Source: Otariodibacter oris (lineage in GTDB: Bacteria; Pseudomonadota; Gammaproteobacteria; Enterobacterales; Pasteurellaceae). From it: a stretch of DNA of 64,000 bases. The stretch covers positions 387,262-451,261 of the forward strand of contig NZ_CP016604.1 in the NCBI RefSeq assembly GCF_009684715.1, read 5' to 3'. Made by a program: the position numbers and the translations under genes. This document shows, one piece after another, positions 1 to 10,693 of this stretch. Each line of letters starts with the position of its first letter. Position 1 is the stretch's first letter. The notes beneath the pieces are model-generated. The model was not told the DNA's origin, made no database searches, and worked only from the letters and a program-made list of their open reading frames with translations.

Positions 1-2
1 AA

Positions 3-329
3 TGGAAAATCCAGCAAAATAATGATAGTTTGATTATTCAGTTAATCGGTGAATTAACTAGGGACACGCTGATGCCTTTATGGGATAAGCGTGATTCTTT
101 GTTTACACCAAAACCAAATCAGCATGTGTATTGGGATTTAAAGTTATTAGATCACATTGATTCAGCAGGATTTACCTTATTTACTGAATTATTAAATCAT
201 TATAACCAACATAGTACTAACTGTATTATCAATACATCAAATTGTGTCAAAAACCTGGCAGATCTATTTGATTTATCTGATTGGTTAGGTAATTTTTTAT
301 ATTGTGATGCACCGAGTGGGAAAAATTAA
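3..329 (+). CDS. mlaB: MlaB, STAS-domain subunit of the Mla phospholipid transporter (5' end cut by the window)
   Basis: Small cytoplasmic STAS-domain protein that, as MlaB, binds the MlaF ATPase and supports the MlaFEDB complex, which moves phospholipids between the two membranes to keep outer-membrane lipid asymmetry. The frame is open from base 3 (W-K-I-Q-Q-N-N-D...) with no in-frame ATG, so the true start lies before the window; a TTG at 30 is not convincing as a start. The core DSAGFTLFTELL is the usual STAS serine loop. Its stop overlaps the next start (TAATG), and the order mlaB-ibaG-murA is the same as in E. coli, which supports the assignment. Confidence 0.85.
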   Translation, partial: WKIQQNNDSLIIQLIGELTRDTLMPLWDKRDSLFTPKPNQHVYWDLKLLDHIDSAGFTLFTELLNHYNQHSTNCIINTSNCVKNLADLFDLSDWLGNFLYCDAPSGKN

Positions 330-586
330 TGGAACCTAAAGAAATTGAAGACATTTTAAAAGAAAAGTTATCCCTTGATGAGGTTTATGTTCAAGGCGAA
401 AATTCACATTATGGCGTAATAGCTGTAAGTGATGCTTTTGCAAGTTTATCTAAAGTAAAACAACAGCAAATGATTTATTCCCCTCTACATGAATATTTTG
501 CAACTAATGCCATTCATGCATTAACAATCAAAACATTTACTACTGAACAGTGGAAAAGAGAACGTCTACTCAATTTAGCTAGTTAA
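329..586 (+). CDS. ibaG: BolA-family protein IbaG (YrbA)
   Basis: BolA-like protein of 85 residues. Family members act with monothiol glutaredoxins in iron-sulfur cluster handling, and IbaG is linked to acid stress in E. coli. The fold is supported by the family core H-Y-x-V near residue 28 and a conserved C-terminal half (H-A-L-T-I-K-T-F near 66). It begins inside the mlaB stop codon, so it is translationally coupled, and it sits just before murA as in enterobacteria. The product is very likely IbaG rather than BolA itself because of this locus. Confidence 0.85.
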   Translation: MEPKEIEDILKEKLSLDEVYVQGENSHYGVIAVSDAFASLSKVKQQQMIYSPLHEYFATNAIHALTIKTFTTEQWKRERLLNLAS

Positions 587-592
587 TTTATT

Positions 593-668
593 AAAAATTG
601 AAGATAAAATATATGCAAACTTTGAGAGTAATCTCACCGCTTGTTACTATATTTTATTTTCAATTTTT
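593..668 (+). terminator. Long imperfect hairpin between ibaG and murA with an uptake signal in its loop
   Basis: Bases 593-613 pair with 648-668 over 21 positions with a single G-T wobble. The 34-base loop holds a second small hairpin (GAGA-GTAA-TCTC, 624-635) and one perfect uptake-signal core on the minus strand (636-644). The right arm ends in TTTTT. I read it as the end of the mla/ibaG transcript or an attenuator before murA. Confidence 0.55.
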
Positions 669-682
669 GTCTATTTTATTAA

Positions 683-1963
<1,281 letters not shown>

Positions 1964-1975
1964 AAAACATTAATG

Positions 1976-2010
1976 CCTCATCTTTTTTCTGAGAATTTAA
2001 GAAGATGGGG
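1976..2010 (+). terminator. Possible terminator after murA
   Basis: CCTCATCTT (1976-1984) pairs with AAGATGGGG (2002-2010) with one T-G wobble, and the left arm is followed by a T run inside the loop. A TATAAT hexamer follows at 2012-2017, so this spot may combine the murA end and the yciO promoter. Support is moderate because no T tract follows the right arm. Confidence 0.4.
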
Positions 2011-2052
2011 TATAATTTTATCGTTGAATTATTTTATTACGAGAGCAGTATA

Positions 2053-2670
2053 ATGAGCCAGTTCTTTTATATCCATCCAGAAAATCCCCAAACTCGTTTA
2101 ATTAATCAATCTGTTGATATTATTAAAAAGGGCGGAGTCATCGTTTATCCAACAGATTCTGGTTATGCACTTGGTTGTGCTCTAGGGAATAAACAAGCAA
2201 TGGACAGAATTGTTGCTATTCGTAAGTTACCTGAGAACCATAATTTCACGTTGGTATGTAGTGATTTATCAGAGCTTTCATCTTACGCATTAGTGACGAA
2301 TCAGTCATATAGATTGATTAAAAATAATGTGCCTAATCCTTATACTTTTATTCTTCCGGCAACAAAAGAAGTACCGAGACGATTACTAACTAAGAGAAAG
2401 ACAATCGGTATTCGTGTACCCGATAATGCGATTGCCTTAGCATTAATTGATGGATTAGGTGAGCCAATTTTATCCTGTTCATTAATGTTGCCTAATGAAG
2501 AGGTAACTCAATCAGACCCTGATCAAATACGAGAATATTTGGAACATCAGGTAGATTTAATTATTCACGGCGGTTATTTAGGTCAAGCGCCAACAACAGT
2601 GATCGATTTAACTGGAGATAGCCCAGAGATTATTCGTCTGGGATCAGGGGATGCAACCCCATTTAATTAA
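2053..2670 (+). CDS. yciO: YciO, Sua5/YciO/YrdC-family protein
   Basis: Member of the Sua5/YrdC/YciO fold, whose characterised members make threonylcarbamoyl-AMP for tRNA t6A. YciO itself is a paralogue whose main role is less settled. The ATP-binding region VYPTDSGYALGC and the later IGIRVPD and SCSLMLP segments are visible. I start at ATG 2053 (206 residues, the E. coli YciO length), preceded by GAGAG. A longer frame opens at 2005 but adds 16 residues with no family counterpart. Followed directly by rluB, matching the enterobacterial neighbourhood. Confidence 0.88.
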   Translation: MSQFFYIHPENPQTRLINQSVDIIKKGGVIVYPTDSGYALGCALGNKQAMDRIVAIRKLPENHNFTLVCSDLSELSSYALVTNQSYRLIKNNVPNPYTFILPATKEVPRRLLTKRKTIGIRVPDNAIALALIDGLGEPILSCSLMLPNEEVTQSDPDQIREYLEHQVDLIIHGGYLGQAPTTVIDLTGDSPEIIRLGSGDATPFN

Positions 2671-2735
2671 ACTGTTATGAGATTGAATCCATAACAGACT
2701 CATAGACGCTTGTGAAAGCGACATAAGGAATTTTA

Positions 2736-3746
2736 ATGACAACATTTCGTAAACCAACAACAAATAAGCGGTCAGATCAAGCAAAGAATTTGCAAACAAA
2801 AAAGACCGCTGTACGTAAGCCGTTGGTAAAGCAGACTGAAAGAGTAGCTAAAAAATCAGAGGAAGCTAAATCTTCAGAAAATCGTAAAACATCTAAAGTA
2901 TTAGGTGAAAAACTTCAAAAAGTACTCGCACGAGCGGGTCAAGGTTCTCGCAGAGAAATTGAACAAGTCATTGCTCAAGGTCGTGTTAGTGTAGATGGTA
3001 AAGCGGCTACATTAGGTGATCGTGTTCAAGTAAGCTCAAGTACAAAAATTCGTATTGATGGGCATTTAATTAATTTGACTGCTGCTCAAAAAGAAGTGTG
3101 TCGTGTATTGATGTATTATAAACCAGAAGGTGAGTTGTGTACTCGTTCTGATCCAGAAGGTCGAGCCACAGTTTTCGACCGATTACCACGTATTGTGGGT
3201 TCGCGTTGGATTGCAGTAGGACGTTTAGATATTAACACTTCGGGATTATTACTTTTCACCACAGATGGTGAGTTAGCAAATCGTTTAATGCACCCAAGCC
3301 GAGAAGTTGAACGTGAATATTCAGTAAGGGTATTTGGTGAAGTAGATGACGCGATGTTGCAACGTTTACGCAAAGGTGTTCAGTTAGAAGATGGGCCTGC
3401 AAGCTTTAAACAGCTAAAAGTTGTAGGTGGAACAGGATTAAATCAATGGTTTGATGTGACTTTGACCGAAGGGCGTAATCGAGAAGTACGTCGTTTATGG
3501 GAATCACAAGGTATTCAAGTCAGCCGATTAATTCGTATTCGCTACGGTAATATCAAGCTAGAAAAAAGTTTACCAAGAGGCGGTTGGGAAGAGATGGGAC
3601 TTGAGCAAGTGAATTATCTTCGTGATTTAGTAGGCTTACCTGCGGAAACAGAAACAAAAGTTGATGTGACCAAAAATCGTCGCCGCACTAGTGCAAGACA
3701 AATTCGTAAGGCAGTAAAACAACATACAAGATACCGCAAAAATTAA
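2736..3746 (+). CDS. rluB: 23S rRNA pseudouridine(2605) synthase RluB
   Basis: RsuA/RluB-type pseudouridine synthase modifying U2605 of 23S rRNA. A Lys/Arg-rich N-terminal tail of about 55 residues precedes an S4 RNA-binding domain ([17 protein letters not shown], about 61-77). The catalytic aspartate is in [15 protein letters not shown] basic C-terminal tail ([11 protein letters not shown]...) ends the protein. RluB versions with basic tails are usual. AAGGAA precedes the ATG. The yciO-rluB order is conserved. RluE or RluF are less likely given the length and the S4 domain. Confidence 0.92.
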   Translation: MTTFRKPTTNKRSDQAKNLQTKKTAVRKPLVKQTERVAKKSEEAKSSENRKTSKVLGEKLQKVLARAGQGSRREIEQVIAQGRVSVDGKAATLGDRVQVSSSTKIRIDGHLINLTAAQKEVCRVLMYYKPEGELCTRSDPEGRATVFDRLPRIVGSRWIAVGRLDINTSGLLLFTTDGELANRLMHPSREVEREYSVRVFGEVDDAMLQRLRKGVQLEDGPASFKQLKVVGGTGLNQWFDVTLTEGRNREVRRLWESQGIQVSRLIRIRYGNIKLEKSLPRGGWEEMGLEQVNYLRDLVGLPAETETKVDVTKNRRRTSARQIRKAVKQHTRYRKN

Positions 3747-3781
3747 ATAAAGGGGTATCTATGCGTAATAAAGGATAGGAA

Positions 3782-4783
3782 ATGACAACTTATAATTTAC
3801 GTTTAAAAGCGAAGAGTGAACTTACACCTCACCCAACTGCTCAATATTGGCGGAAATGTGAAGTTGAAGAGTTATTTGAAATGCCTTTTATGGATTTAAT
3901 CTTTAAAGCGGCACAGGTTCATCGTGAAAATTTTAATCCTCAGGAGATTCAATTATCAACTTTACTTTCGATCAAGACTGGTGGTTGCCCTGAGGATTGT
4001 GAATATTGTCCTCAATCTGCTCGTTATGATACAGGGCTAACTCGTCAAACAATGCTTGATGTTGAAGAGATTGTTGAAAAAGCGAAAATTGCTAAAGCTA
4101 GAGGGGCAAGTCGTTTCTGTATGGGGGCGGCTTGGCGAGGGCCTAAACCAAAAGATATTGAAACGGTTTCCAGTATTGTTTCTGCAGTAAAAGCATTAGG
4201 TTTAGAAACTTGTGGTACTTTCGGAATGTTGGAAGAAGGTATGGCGGAAGATCTAAAACAGGCAGGATTAGATTATTACAATCATAACTTAGATACCGAT
4301 CCAGAACGTTACGATCAAATTATTCATACTCGTGGACATGATGATCGAATGGATACTTTAGGAAAAGTTCGCCATGCAGGGTTGAAAGTTTGTTGTGGTG
4401 GTATTGTCGGTATGAACGAAACCCGTCCAGAACGTGCGGGATTAATTGCCAGTTTAGCCAATTTGGATCCTCAGCCAGAAAGCGTACCGATTAACCAATT
4501 AGTTAAAGTGGAAGGCACACCTTTAGCTGATGCCGAAGATTTAGACTGGACGGAATTTGTGAGAACAATCGCTGTGGCGAGAATCACTATGCCGAGAAGC
4601 TTTGTTCGCTTATCAGCGGGTCGTGGCGAAATGCCGGAATCAATGCAAGCATTCTGTTTTATGGCAGGTGCTAATTCTATTTTCTATGGTGATAAATTAT
4701 TGACGACGGAAAACCCAGAGGAAGATAAAGATAGGATCTTAATGGATAAATTGAATCTTCGTCCATTGAGCTATACTGGATAA
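3782..4783 (+). CDS. bioB: Biotin synthase BioB
   Basis: Radical-SAM enzyme that inserts sulfur into dethiobiotin to form biotin. The [4Fe-4S]/SAM cysteines are at 69, 73 and 76 (CPEDCEYC), and the later conserved blocks [11 protein letters not shown] and CCGGIVGM are intact. Length (333) is typical. It stands alone, without other bio genes in the window, between rluB and ung. An intrinsic terminator lies immediately downstream. AGGATAGGAA just before the ATG is the ribosome-binding region. Confidence 0.97.
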   Translation: MTTYNLRLKAKSELTPHPTAQYWRKCEVEELFEMPFMDLIFKAAQVHRENFNPQEIQLSTLLSIKTGGCPEDCEYCPQSARYDTGLTRQTMLDVEEIVEKAKIAKARGASRFCMGAAWRGPKPKDIETVSSIVSAVKALGLETCGTFGMLEEGMAEDLKQAGLDYYNHNLDTDPERYDQIIHTRGHDDRMDTLGKVRHAGLKVCCGGIVGMNETRPERAGLIASLANLDPQPESVPINQLVKVEGTPLADAEDLDWTEFVRTIAVARITMPRSFVRLSAGRGEMPESMQAFCFMAGANSIFYGDKLLTTENPEEDKDRILMDKLNLRPLSYTG

Positions 4784-4795
4784 TATAGAATGGTA

Positions 4796-4830
4796 AAAAG
4801 GCACTAAAATCAATGGATTTAGTGCCTTTT
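4796..4830. terminator. Bidirectional terminator between bioB and ung
   Basis: A perfect 13-bp stem, AAAAGGCACTAAA (4796-4808) with TTTAGTGCCTTTT (4818-4830), closes a 9-base loop. A-rich and T-rich flanks on both arms let it serve both converging genes. Confidence 0.9.
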
Positions 4831-4856
4831 GCAAAATAAGACAACAATTTTACCGC

Positions 4857-5525
4857 TTACACTTCTAAAGGTAGTTGCCAATTAATCTCTTTTATTCCCT
4901 TTTCCATTAAATAATGATTAGTTTTTGAAAAATGCTGACAGCCAAAGAATCCTCGATGAGCTGAAAGTGGTGAGGGATGAGGTGCAGTTAGCACTAAGTG
5001 TTTATTACGATCAATAAATTGCCCTTTTTTCTGAGCATGGCTTCCCCACAATAAAAAGACAAGGTTTTCACGATTTTCATTGAGTTGATGAATGACCTTA
5101 TCAGTAAAGGTTTCCCACCCTATATTTGCATGAGAATGGGCTTTACCCTGTTCTACTGTGAGTACGGTATTTAGCATCAGGACACCTTGTTTTGCCCATT
5201 CAACCAAATAACCATGTTTTGGGATCTCAAAGTGAATATCTTGCGCAAGTTCTTTATAAATATTGACGAGGGATGGAGGGGGAACTATTCCTGGCTTGAC
5301 GGAAAAAGAAAGCCCATGGGCTTGATTAGGTCCATGGTAAGGGTCTTGTCCTAGAATAACGACTTTTACATCAGAAAACTCAGTCAGTGAAAAAGCACTG
5401 AATACCTCATTTTGTGGCGGATAAATAGTTTTTCCTTTTACTCTTTCTGTATGCACATGACGTAATATATTTTCAAAATAGGGTTGAGATTTTTCATTCC
5501 CAATGGCTTCTTTCCATGTCTTCAT
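4857..5525 (-). CDS. ung: Uracil-DNA glycosylase
   Basis: Removes uracil from DNA as the first step of base-excision repair. The water-activating motif GQDPYHGP is at 59-66 (Asp61) and the second active-site motif [11 protein letters not shown] is near the C terminus, with FLLWGSHAQ between them. Length of 222 is typical of family-1 UDG. It is divergent from grcA, the same neighbourhood as in E. coli (ung next to yfiD/grcA). Confidence 0.97.
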   Translation of the reverse strand: MKTWKEAIGNEKSQPYFENILRHVHTERVKGKTIYPPQNEVFSAFSLTEFSDVKVVILGQDPYHGPNQAHGLSFSVKPGIVPPPSLVNIYKELAQDIHFEIPKHGYLVEWAKQGVLMLNTVLTVEQGKAHSHANIGWETFTDKVIHQLNENRENLVFLLWGSHAQKKGQFIDRNKHLVLTAPHPSPLSAHRGFFGCQHFSKTNHYLMEKGIKEINWQLPLEV

Positions 5526-5730
5526 TTTTATCTCTATTCAATTAATAAGTTACGATTTACGCTTATGATATCATACTTTTATAGTGTGTTTTTTGTACAA
5601 TAAATGGATTTTTATAAAAAATAGATAAATATTTCTCGCTTTTTTTTATCTAGAGAGTAGAATATTCAAAAAATTTTGAATAATTAAACTTTTTTTATAA
5701 CCTCAATATAGACCTTATTAGGAGTCAAAC
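5526..5730 (+). promoter_or_regulatory. AT-rich ung/grcA divergent promoter region
   Basis: About 200 bases of A/T-rich DNA between divergent ung and grcA. The grcA ribosome-binding site is TTAGGAG at 5718-5724. grcA is commonly induced by FNR/ArcA in low oxygen, but I could not find a convincing TTGAT-N4-ATCAA box here, so no operator is claimed. Confidence 0.5.
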
Positions 5731-6114
5731 ATGATTAAAGGCGTACAAATTACAGAATCTACAAATAGCAATTTGTTAAATTCTTTCTGGTTATTAGATG
5801 ATGAAAAAAATGAAGCTCGTTGCTTAGTTGCTAAAGGCGATTTCAAAGAAGATCAAATTGTTGCAATTAGCGAATTAGGTGAAATTGCATACCGTGAAGT
5901 GCCAGTAAATATCGCACCAACTATCAAAGTAGAAGGTGGACAACACTTAAATGTGAACGTTTTACGTCGTGAAACATTAGAAGATGCGGTTAAACACCCA
6001 GAAAAATACCCACAATTAACAATTCGTGTATCTGGATATGCTGTTCGTTTTAACTCATTAACTCCTGAACAACAACGTGATGTTATCACACGTACTTTCA
6101 CTGAAAGTTTATAA
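5731..6114 (+). CDS. grcA: Autonomous glycyl radical cofactor GrcA
   Basis: Small spare glycyl-radical domain (YfiD family) that repairs pyruvate formate-lyase after oxygen cleavage at its radical glycine. The protein is 127 residues, the same as E. coli GrcA, and the radical motif RVSGYAVRF places the radical glycine at residue 102. The N-terminal half is the usual GrcA-specific region, while the C-terminal part mimics the PflB tail. Strong TTAGGAG ribosome-binding site; followed by a perfect palindromic terminator. Confidence 0.96.
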   Translation: MIKGVQITESTNSNLLNSFWLLDDEKNEARCLVAKGDFKEDQIVAISELGEIAYREVPVNIAPTIKVEGGQHLNVNVLRRETLEDAVKHPEKYPQLTIRVSGYAVRFNSLTPEQQRDVITRTFTESL

Positions 6115-6124
6115 TAAAATTACA

Positions 6125-6156
6125 ACAAAAAAGCACCCAATTGGGTGCTTTTTTGT
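6125..6156. terminator. Perfect palindromic terminator between grcA and map
   Basis: ACAAAAAAGCACCCAA (6125-6140) is immediately followed by its exact reverse complement (6141-6156). The hairpin with A/T tails works on both strands for the converging grcA and map. Confidence 0.93.
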
Positions 6157-6170
6157 ATGTGATAAATAGA

Positions 6171-6977
6171 TTAACTATTTTTCATAAAACGTTGAATGCG
6201 TCCTGATTCAATTTCTTCATCTCGAATTGTCATGATCTCGCAACCATCTTTAGTGACGACAAGCTCATGCTCAAATTGTGCGGAATGACTACGATCTTTG
6301 GTTTTTACAGTCCAACCATCATTCATCAAACGAACTTCTTTTTTACCAGCATTAATCATTGGTTCAATAGTAAATACCATTCCCTCTTGCAATACAACAC
6401 CGCCATCATCTGCATAGTAATGAAGGACTTGAGGATCACAATGGAATTCATCACCAACACCATGGCCACAGTATTCACGTACTACTGAAAAGCCCTCTTT
6501 TTCAACATATTGTTGGATTACTTTACCAATTTCATTAAGACGAATACCCGGTTTAACAATATGTAAGGCTTTATAGAGCGATTCTTGAGTTACTTCAATG
6601 AGTCGTTTATCTCTAATACTTGGTTCGCCCACAACATACATTTTTGAGTTATCACCATAGTAACCATCTTTAATTACAGTGACATCAATATTAACAATAT
6701 CGCCTTTTTTTAATTTTTTTCCCTCACTAGGAATACCATGACAAACGACTTCATTAAGTGAAATACAGGTTGCTTTTGGGAAACCATGATAACCAAGACA
6801 AGCAGGAATAGCCTGTTGTTCTTTTTCGATATATTCATGACAAATTCGGTCAAGTTCGCCTGTTGTCACGCCTTCTTTTACATAAGGTTCAATCATGATG
6901 AGGACATCAGATGCTAATTTACACGCGATACGTAATTTTTCGATCTCTGCTTCAGATCTAATTGGAATATTACTCAT
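6171..6977 (-). CDS. map: Methionine aminopeptidase, type I
   Basis: Removes the initiator methionine from nascent proteins. The dinuclear-metal site is complete by comparison with E. coli Map: Asp98 and Asp109 in NIDVTVIKDGYYGD, then YCGHGVG, EPM and the C-terminal QFEHE glutamate. The substrate histidine is in CHGIP (80). Length 268 versus 264 in E. coli. It lies convergent to grcA and is followed by a separate transcription unit upstream. Confidence 0.97.
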   Translation of the reverse strand: MSNIPIRSEAEIEKLRIACKLASDVLIMIEPYVKEGVTTGELDRICHEYIEKEQQAIPACLGYHGFPKATCISLNEVVCHGIPSEGKKLKKGDIVNIDVTVIKDGYYGDNSKMYVVGEPSIRDKRLIEVTQESLYKALHIVKPGIRLNEIGKVIQQYVEKEGFSVVREYCGHGVGDEFHCDPQVLHYYADDGGVVLQEGMVFTIEPMINAGKKEVRLMNDGWTVKTKDRSHSAQFEHELVVTKDGCEIMTIRDEEIESGRIQRFMKNS

Positions 6978-7058
6978 TATAAAACTATCTCTTTTAGTAA
7001 AAATTAATCGTTAGAAGATTATACTCTTTTTGAAGCGATAATTCACGGGGGATAACTC

Positions 7059-7102
7059 AGCGGTCAGTTATTGCAAAATTTTTATCATAACTGACCGCTT
7101 GT
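7059..7102. terminator. Inverted uptake-signal pair acting as a hairpin
   Basis: AGCGGTCAGTTAT (7059-7071) pairs perfectly with ATAACTGACCGCT (7087-7099) around a 15-base loop. The right arm contains an exact uptake core (ACCGCTTGT, 7094-7102). It lies downstream of yhhQ and upstream of map, both read leftward, so it probably ends the yhhQ transcript. Confidence 0.7.
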
Positions 7103-7108
7103 AGCATA

Positions 7109-7780
7109 TTATTTTATAGCTAATTTTAATTTATGAATCAATATATTAAGTAATACGCCATATAAAGGAAGGAAAAGAAGTAAGCTGACAAATAATTTGA
7201 ATGAGTAATCAACTGTCCCTATTGTGAACCAATGTTCAGCCATATAGCTATCATCGCTTTGATAAAATGCGACAGCGAAGAATACAAACGTATCGACAAG
7301 GCTACCAAACACAGTAGAGCTTGCTGGTGCTAACCACCATTGTTTTCCTTGACGTAAACGATTAAAGACAAAAATATCCATTAATTGACCAACGATGTAA
7401 GCAACAAAACTCGCAAAAGCAATACGGAATACAAAAGTATTGAATTCTGACAGCGTTGCAAAACCTTGAAATTGTCCTTCAAAGAATAGGACGGAAACAA
7501 GATAGCTCACAATCAAAGCGGGTATCATTACAACTAAAATGATCTTTCTGGCTAAGTCTGCACCGAATACTCGAACAGTTAAATCCGTTGCCAAAAAAAC
7601 AAATGGAAAGGTAAAAGTTCCCCATGTTGTTGGGATCACCCAGTCAGTAAACGGAATGTCTATCTCAAATGTAATTTGAACTAGATAGTTACTGATAGTA
7701 ATGATGAAGATATGAAAAAGTGAAAGTAATAGTAATGATCGACGTTTCTGCTGATCAGAAAAATAAGCAAGAATATTCAT
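7109..7780 (-). CDS. yhhQ: Queuosine precursor transporter YhhQ (COG1738)
   Basis: Inner-membrane protein of the VUT/ECF-like COG1738 family, which imports 7-deazaguanine precursors (preQ0/preQ1) for tRNA queuosine. It has about six hydrophobic helices (for example residues 14-33, 52-68, 80-100, 117-134, 152-172 and 195-215). Charged residues conserved in the family are visible in FLATDLTVRVFG and GQLMDIFVFNRLR. Length 223 fits. An AAGGAA ribosome-binding site precedes the ATG and appears to be tied into a pseudoknot (see the 7784-7827 entry). Confidence 0.88.
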   Translation of the reverse strand: MNILAYFSDQQKRRSLLLLSLFHIFIITISNYLVQITFEIDIPFTDWVIPTTWGTFTFPFVFLATDLTVRVFGADLARKIILVVMIPALIVSYLVSVLFFEGQFQGFATLSEFNTFVFRIAFASFVAYIVGQLMDIFVFNRLRQGKQWWLAPASSTVFGSLVDTFVFFAVAFYQSDDSYMAEHWFTIGTVDYSFKLFVSLLLFLPLYGVLLNILIHKLKLAIK

Positions 7781-7783
7781 ATT

Positions 7784-7827
7784 GTTCCTTTTTATTTGTT
7801 GAATAAATTGGGGTGAGGGAACCCAAT
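7784..7827 (-). promoter_or_regulatory. Candidate preQ1-type riboswitch / H-type pseudoknot in the yhhQ leader
   Basis: Read on the minus strand, ATTGGG pairs with CCCAAT (7822-7827 with 7807-7812), leaving a loop TTCCCTCAC. GUUCC at the loop junction (7822-7818) can pair with GGAAC (7788-7784), which includes the AAGGAA ribosome-binding site. An A-rich linker joins the two, and CACC precedes the 3' P1 arm. This is the layout of a class-I preQ1 aptamer, and the gene controlled is a queuosine-precursor transporter. The linker (about 18 bases) is longer than in the B. subtilis aptamer, so the class is uncertain. Confidence 0.45.
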
Positions 7828-7845
7828 GTGAAAAACGAGGACGAG

Positions 7846-7873
7846 ATGATACTGACTATCAGAAAAAGATCAA
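7846..7873 (-). promoter_or_regulatory. Predicted sigma-70 promoter for yhhQ
   Basis: On the minus strand TTGATC (7873-7868) is followed after 16 bases by TATCAT (7851-7846). Transcription would begin about 12 bases before the candidate pseudoknot, which suits a short regulatory leader. Confidence 0.45.
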
Positions 7874-7900
7874 GGGTTTTAAAAATGAAATGGATAAAAA

Positions 7901-7924
7901 AGAAGAGAGCTATTGCTCTCTTCT
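7901..7924 (-). terminator. Terminator after hel
   Basis: AGAAGAGAGC (7901-7910) pairs perfectly with GCTCTCTTCT (7915-7924) around TATT. On the minus strand the stem is followed by TTTTTATCC, a good intrinsic terminator separating hel from yhhQ. Confidence 0.9.
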
Positions 7925-7955
7925 TGGTAAAAAGGATGACATAGCACGCTATATT

Positions 7956-8804
<849 letters not shown>

Positions 8805-9125
8805 TTACTTACTTATTGGTTGTAAACGATAATTTAGGTTATGTTTTACAACTTCAAGCAGTAGATCAATATTAGGATGTTTGCCAATATTTTTCTGTGC
8901 ATCTTCAACAAGTTCGGCAAACCATAAAAGACCTTGTTGAGCACTTTCTCTATTAAGTTCACCATGAAACTTTAGTGCAAGTGCGTTGTACAATTTAAGT
9001 GAACCTAATTTTCCTTCGATAGCTGGTATAGAATGGGCGACAGTTCCTTGCGTATCAATAAGATCTATACGATTAAGATGCTCAATACTAGGAAATGTCG
9101 CTAAATAGTCTTGGAATTGTTTCAT
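8805..9125 (-). CDS. DUF2322 family protein
   Basis: Small soluble protein of 106 residues with no signal peptide or membrane segment. The segment PAIEGKLGSLKLYNALA and the C-terminal GKHPNIDLLLEVV are characteristic of DUF2322, a family found in Pasteurellaceae and some other proteobacteria and without an assigned function as far as I know. It lies 10 bases downstream of ftsN on the same strand, so it is probably cotranscribed with it; hel follows 30 bases later and may share the transcript. Confidence 0.8.
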   Translation of the reverse strand: MKQFQDYLATFPSIEHLNRIDLIDTQGTVAHSIPAIEGKLGSLKLYNALALKFHGELNRESAQQGLLWFAELVEDAQKNIGKHPNIDLLLEVVKHNLNYRLQPISK

Positions 9126-9135
9126 ATCAGTATTT

Positions 9136-9924
9136 TTACATACGAACGATTAAGCATTCAGCTACGCTTCTAGCGTTAGATAATGCTGCTGAGGCAGCGG
9201 CTCTATCGCCAATTGGGCCAACGACCACACGATTCCACTCTGCACTACTGTTAATTCTTGCATTGTAACCAGCCATTGCTAAACGAGCTTGCATATTTTC
9301 CGCTTGATCTTTATTTTTAAATGCACCACATTGTAGCCCATATTGAGCTGAAGATGGTTTTGGTTGAGCCGGTGGCGTAGAAGCTGGCTTAGCTGTTACT
9401 ACTTGTTGCTGCTCTTTCTCTTTTTGGGCAGCTAACTCACGTTGTTTTTTTTCTTCTGCTTGTCTTTTTTCTTCAAGAATTTTCTCATTAATACTATCTC
9501 TAGCTGCCTGTATTTGTTCTTGTGTATTTTTTTCTACTGAAGCAGCCTCAGTTCTTGCTTGTTCAGCTTGTTGTGCCAATTGTTCAAGTTTACGCTGTTC
9601 TAGTTCTCGCTGTTTAATAATTTGTTCTTCTTGTTCTTTGGTTAATTTAGCTAAGGTAGAATCTTTATCGACAGGGACTTCTCGAGTTTCTAGATCTCTG
9701 ATATAGCTATAAACTTCTTCTGGACGGCTTGGTAATTCATGCTTAGTATTGGCATTTGTTTTGACTTGCTGTGTTACAGGAACTGTTTTAGGTGGCGCAC
9801 TTTCTTGCAAGAACCATAATCCCAATCCAGTAATAGCGACTATAATGATAATAGCTAATAGAATAACCCGTTTATTGCCACTTTTTTTATTTTTTTTGCG
9901 TACAGCGTAATCACGATTTGGCAC
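9136..9924 (-). CDS. ftsN: Cell division protein FtsN (SPOR domain)
   Basis: Late divisome protein that activates septal peptidoglycan synthesis. It has a short basic cytoplasmic N terminus (MPNRDYAVRKKNKKSG), one transmembrane helix at about 19-39, and a long periplasmic linker rich in Gln, Glu and Lys that is predicted coiled (about 90-165). A Pro-rich hinge follows, then a C-terminal SPOR domain (about 190-262; QYGLQCGAFKNKDQAE) that binds denuded glycan. Length 262 is below E. coli FtsN (319) but normal for Pasteurellaceae. The domain order separates it from DedD. Confidence 0.88.
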   Translation of the reverse strand: MPNRDYAVRKKNKKSGNKRVILLAIIIIVAITGLGLWFLQESAPPKTVPVTQQVKTNANTKHELPSRPEEVYSYIRDLETREVPVDKDSTLAKLTKEQEEQIIKQRELEQRKLEQLAQQAEQARTEAASVEKNTQEQIQAARDSINEKILEEKRQAEEKKQRELAAQKEKEQQQVVTAKPASTPPAQPKPSSAQYGLQCGAFKNKDQAENMQARLAMAGYNARINSSAEWNRVVVGPIGDRAAASAALSNARSVAECLIVRM

Positions 9925-10051
9925 GATAACCTCTTGTTATTTTGAAAATATATTAAGATCTCAATACTACTAAAAAAAGAACTCTTTGACTAGGTAATCA
10001 ACACATTCTCAATCATAAAATAAAGGGAATATATGCTTAATTTATTGATTT

Positions 10052-10693
10052 CTAATATTGGGTTAATTGTTTAATTTTCCCTTGTTCTAAAGTAATTGCG
10101 GTATCAAATAAATCTTTCACTTCATCAAGTTGGTGGGTCACCATCAATAATGTTAAGTTTTGTTCTTCACAAATCTCTTTAACTAGCTGTTGTAATTCTT
10201 GTCTACGCAAAGGATCAAGGGCTGAAAAGGGTTCATCAAGCAATAAAATAGGCTTGTCTCTTAACAAGGTTCTAGCAAGAGCCACTCGTTGTTTTTGCCC
10301 ACCCGAAAGGGAATCGGCACGACGAGCAAGATAATCCCCAATCCCCATCTTATTGGCAATTTCAGCCACTTGTTTTTGCTGTTGCGTATTGAGTTTCAAA
10401 CTGGATACGAGTGCTAAACCGATATTTTGTTGAACACTCAAATGAGGGAAGAGATTATTATCTTGGAATAACATAGATACAGGACGAAGAGCGGGTTCGG
10501 TAGAAAAATGATTTTCGCCATTTAGCAAAATTTCGCCACGATCAGCTTGTTCAAATCCTGCAATTAAATTGAGCAAGGTACTTTTCCCCGCACCACTTTC
10601 GCCAACAATAGCAACACGTTCACCTTTTTTGACTTGTAAATCGAATTGCATTGGGAAATCAGGGTAATCGAAACTTACATTTAAATTAATCAT
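10052..10693 (-). CDS. thiQ: Thiamine ABC transporter ATP-binding protein ThiQ
   Basis: ATPase of the thiamine / thiamine-pyrophosphate importer. Walker A is GESGAGKS (31-38), the signature is LSGGQKQR, and Walker B is [12 protein letters not shown], followed by the H-loop histidine in VTHQ. Length 213 is the compact size of ThiQ. Its start overlaps the stop of thiP by four bases (ATGA), so the two are coupled. The pairing with a 12-helix permease rather than a two-subunit permease supports ThiQ over other small-solute ATPases. Confidence 0.87.
   Translation of the reverse strand: MINLNVSFDYPDFPMQFDLQVKKGERVAIVGESGAGKSTLLNLIAGFEQADRGEILLNGENHFSTEPALRPVSMLFQDNNLFPHLSVQQNIGLALVSSLKLNTQQQKQVAEIANKMGIGDYLARRADSLSGGQKQRVALARTLLRDKPILLLDEPFSALDPLRRQELQQLVKEICEEQNLTLLMVTHQLDEVKDLFDTAITLEQGKIKQLTQY

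Noticed and set aside
2672-2697. Terminator after yciO (CTGTTATG/CATAACAG)
   Set aside because: An 8-bp stem is present but no T tract follows; yciO and rluB may be cotranscribed.
5526-5730. FNR site upstream of grcA
   Set aside because: TTGAATAATTAAAC keeps only one half of the consensus.
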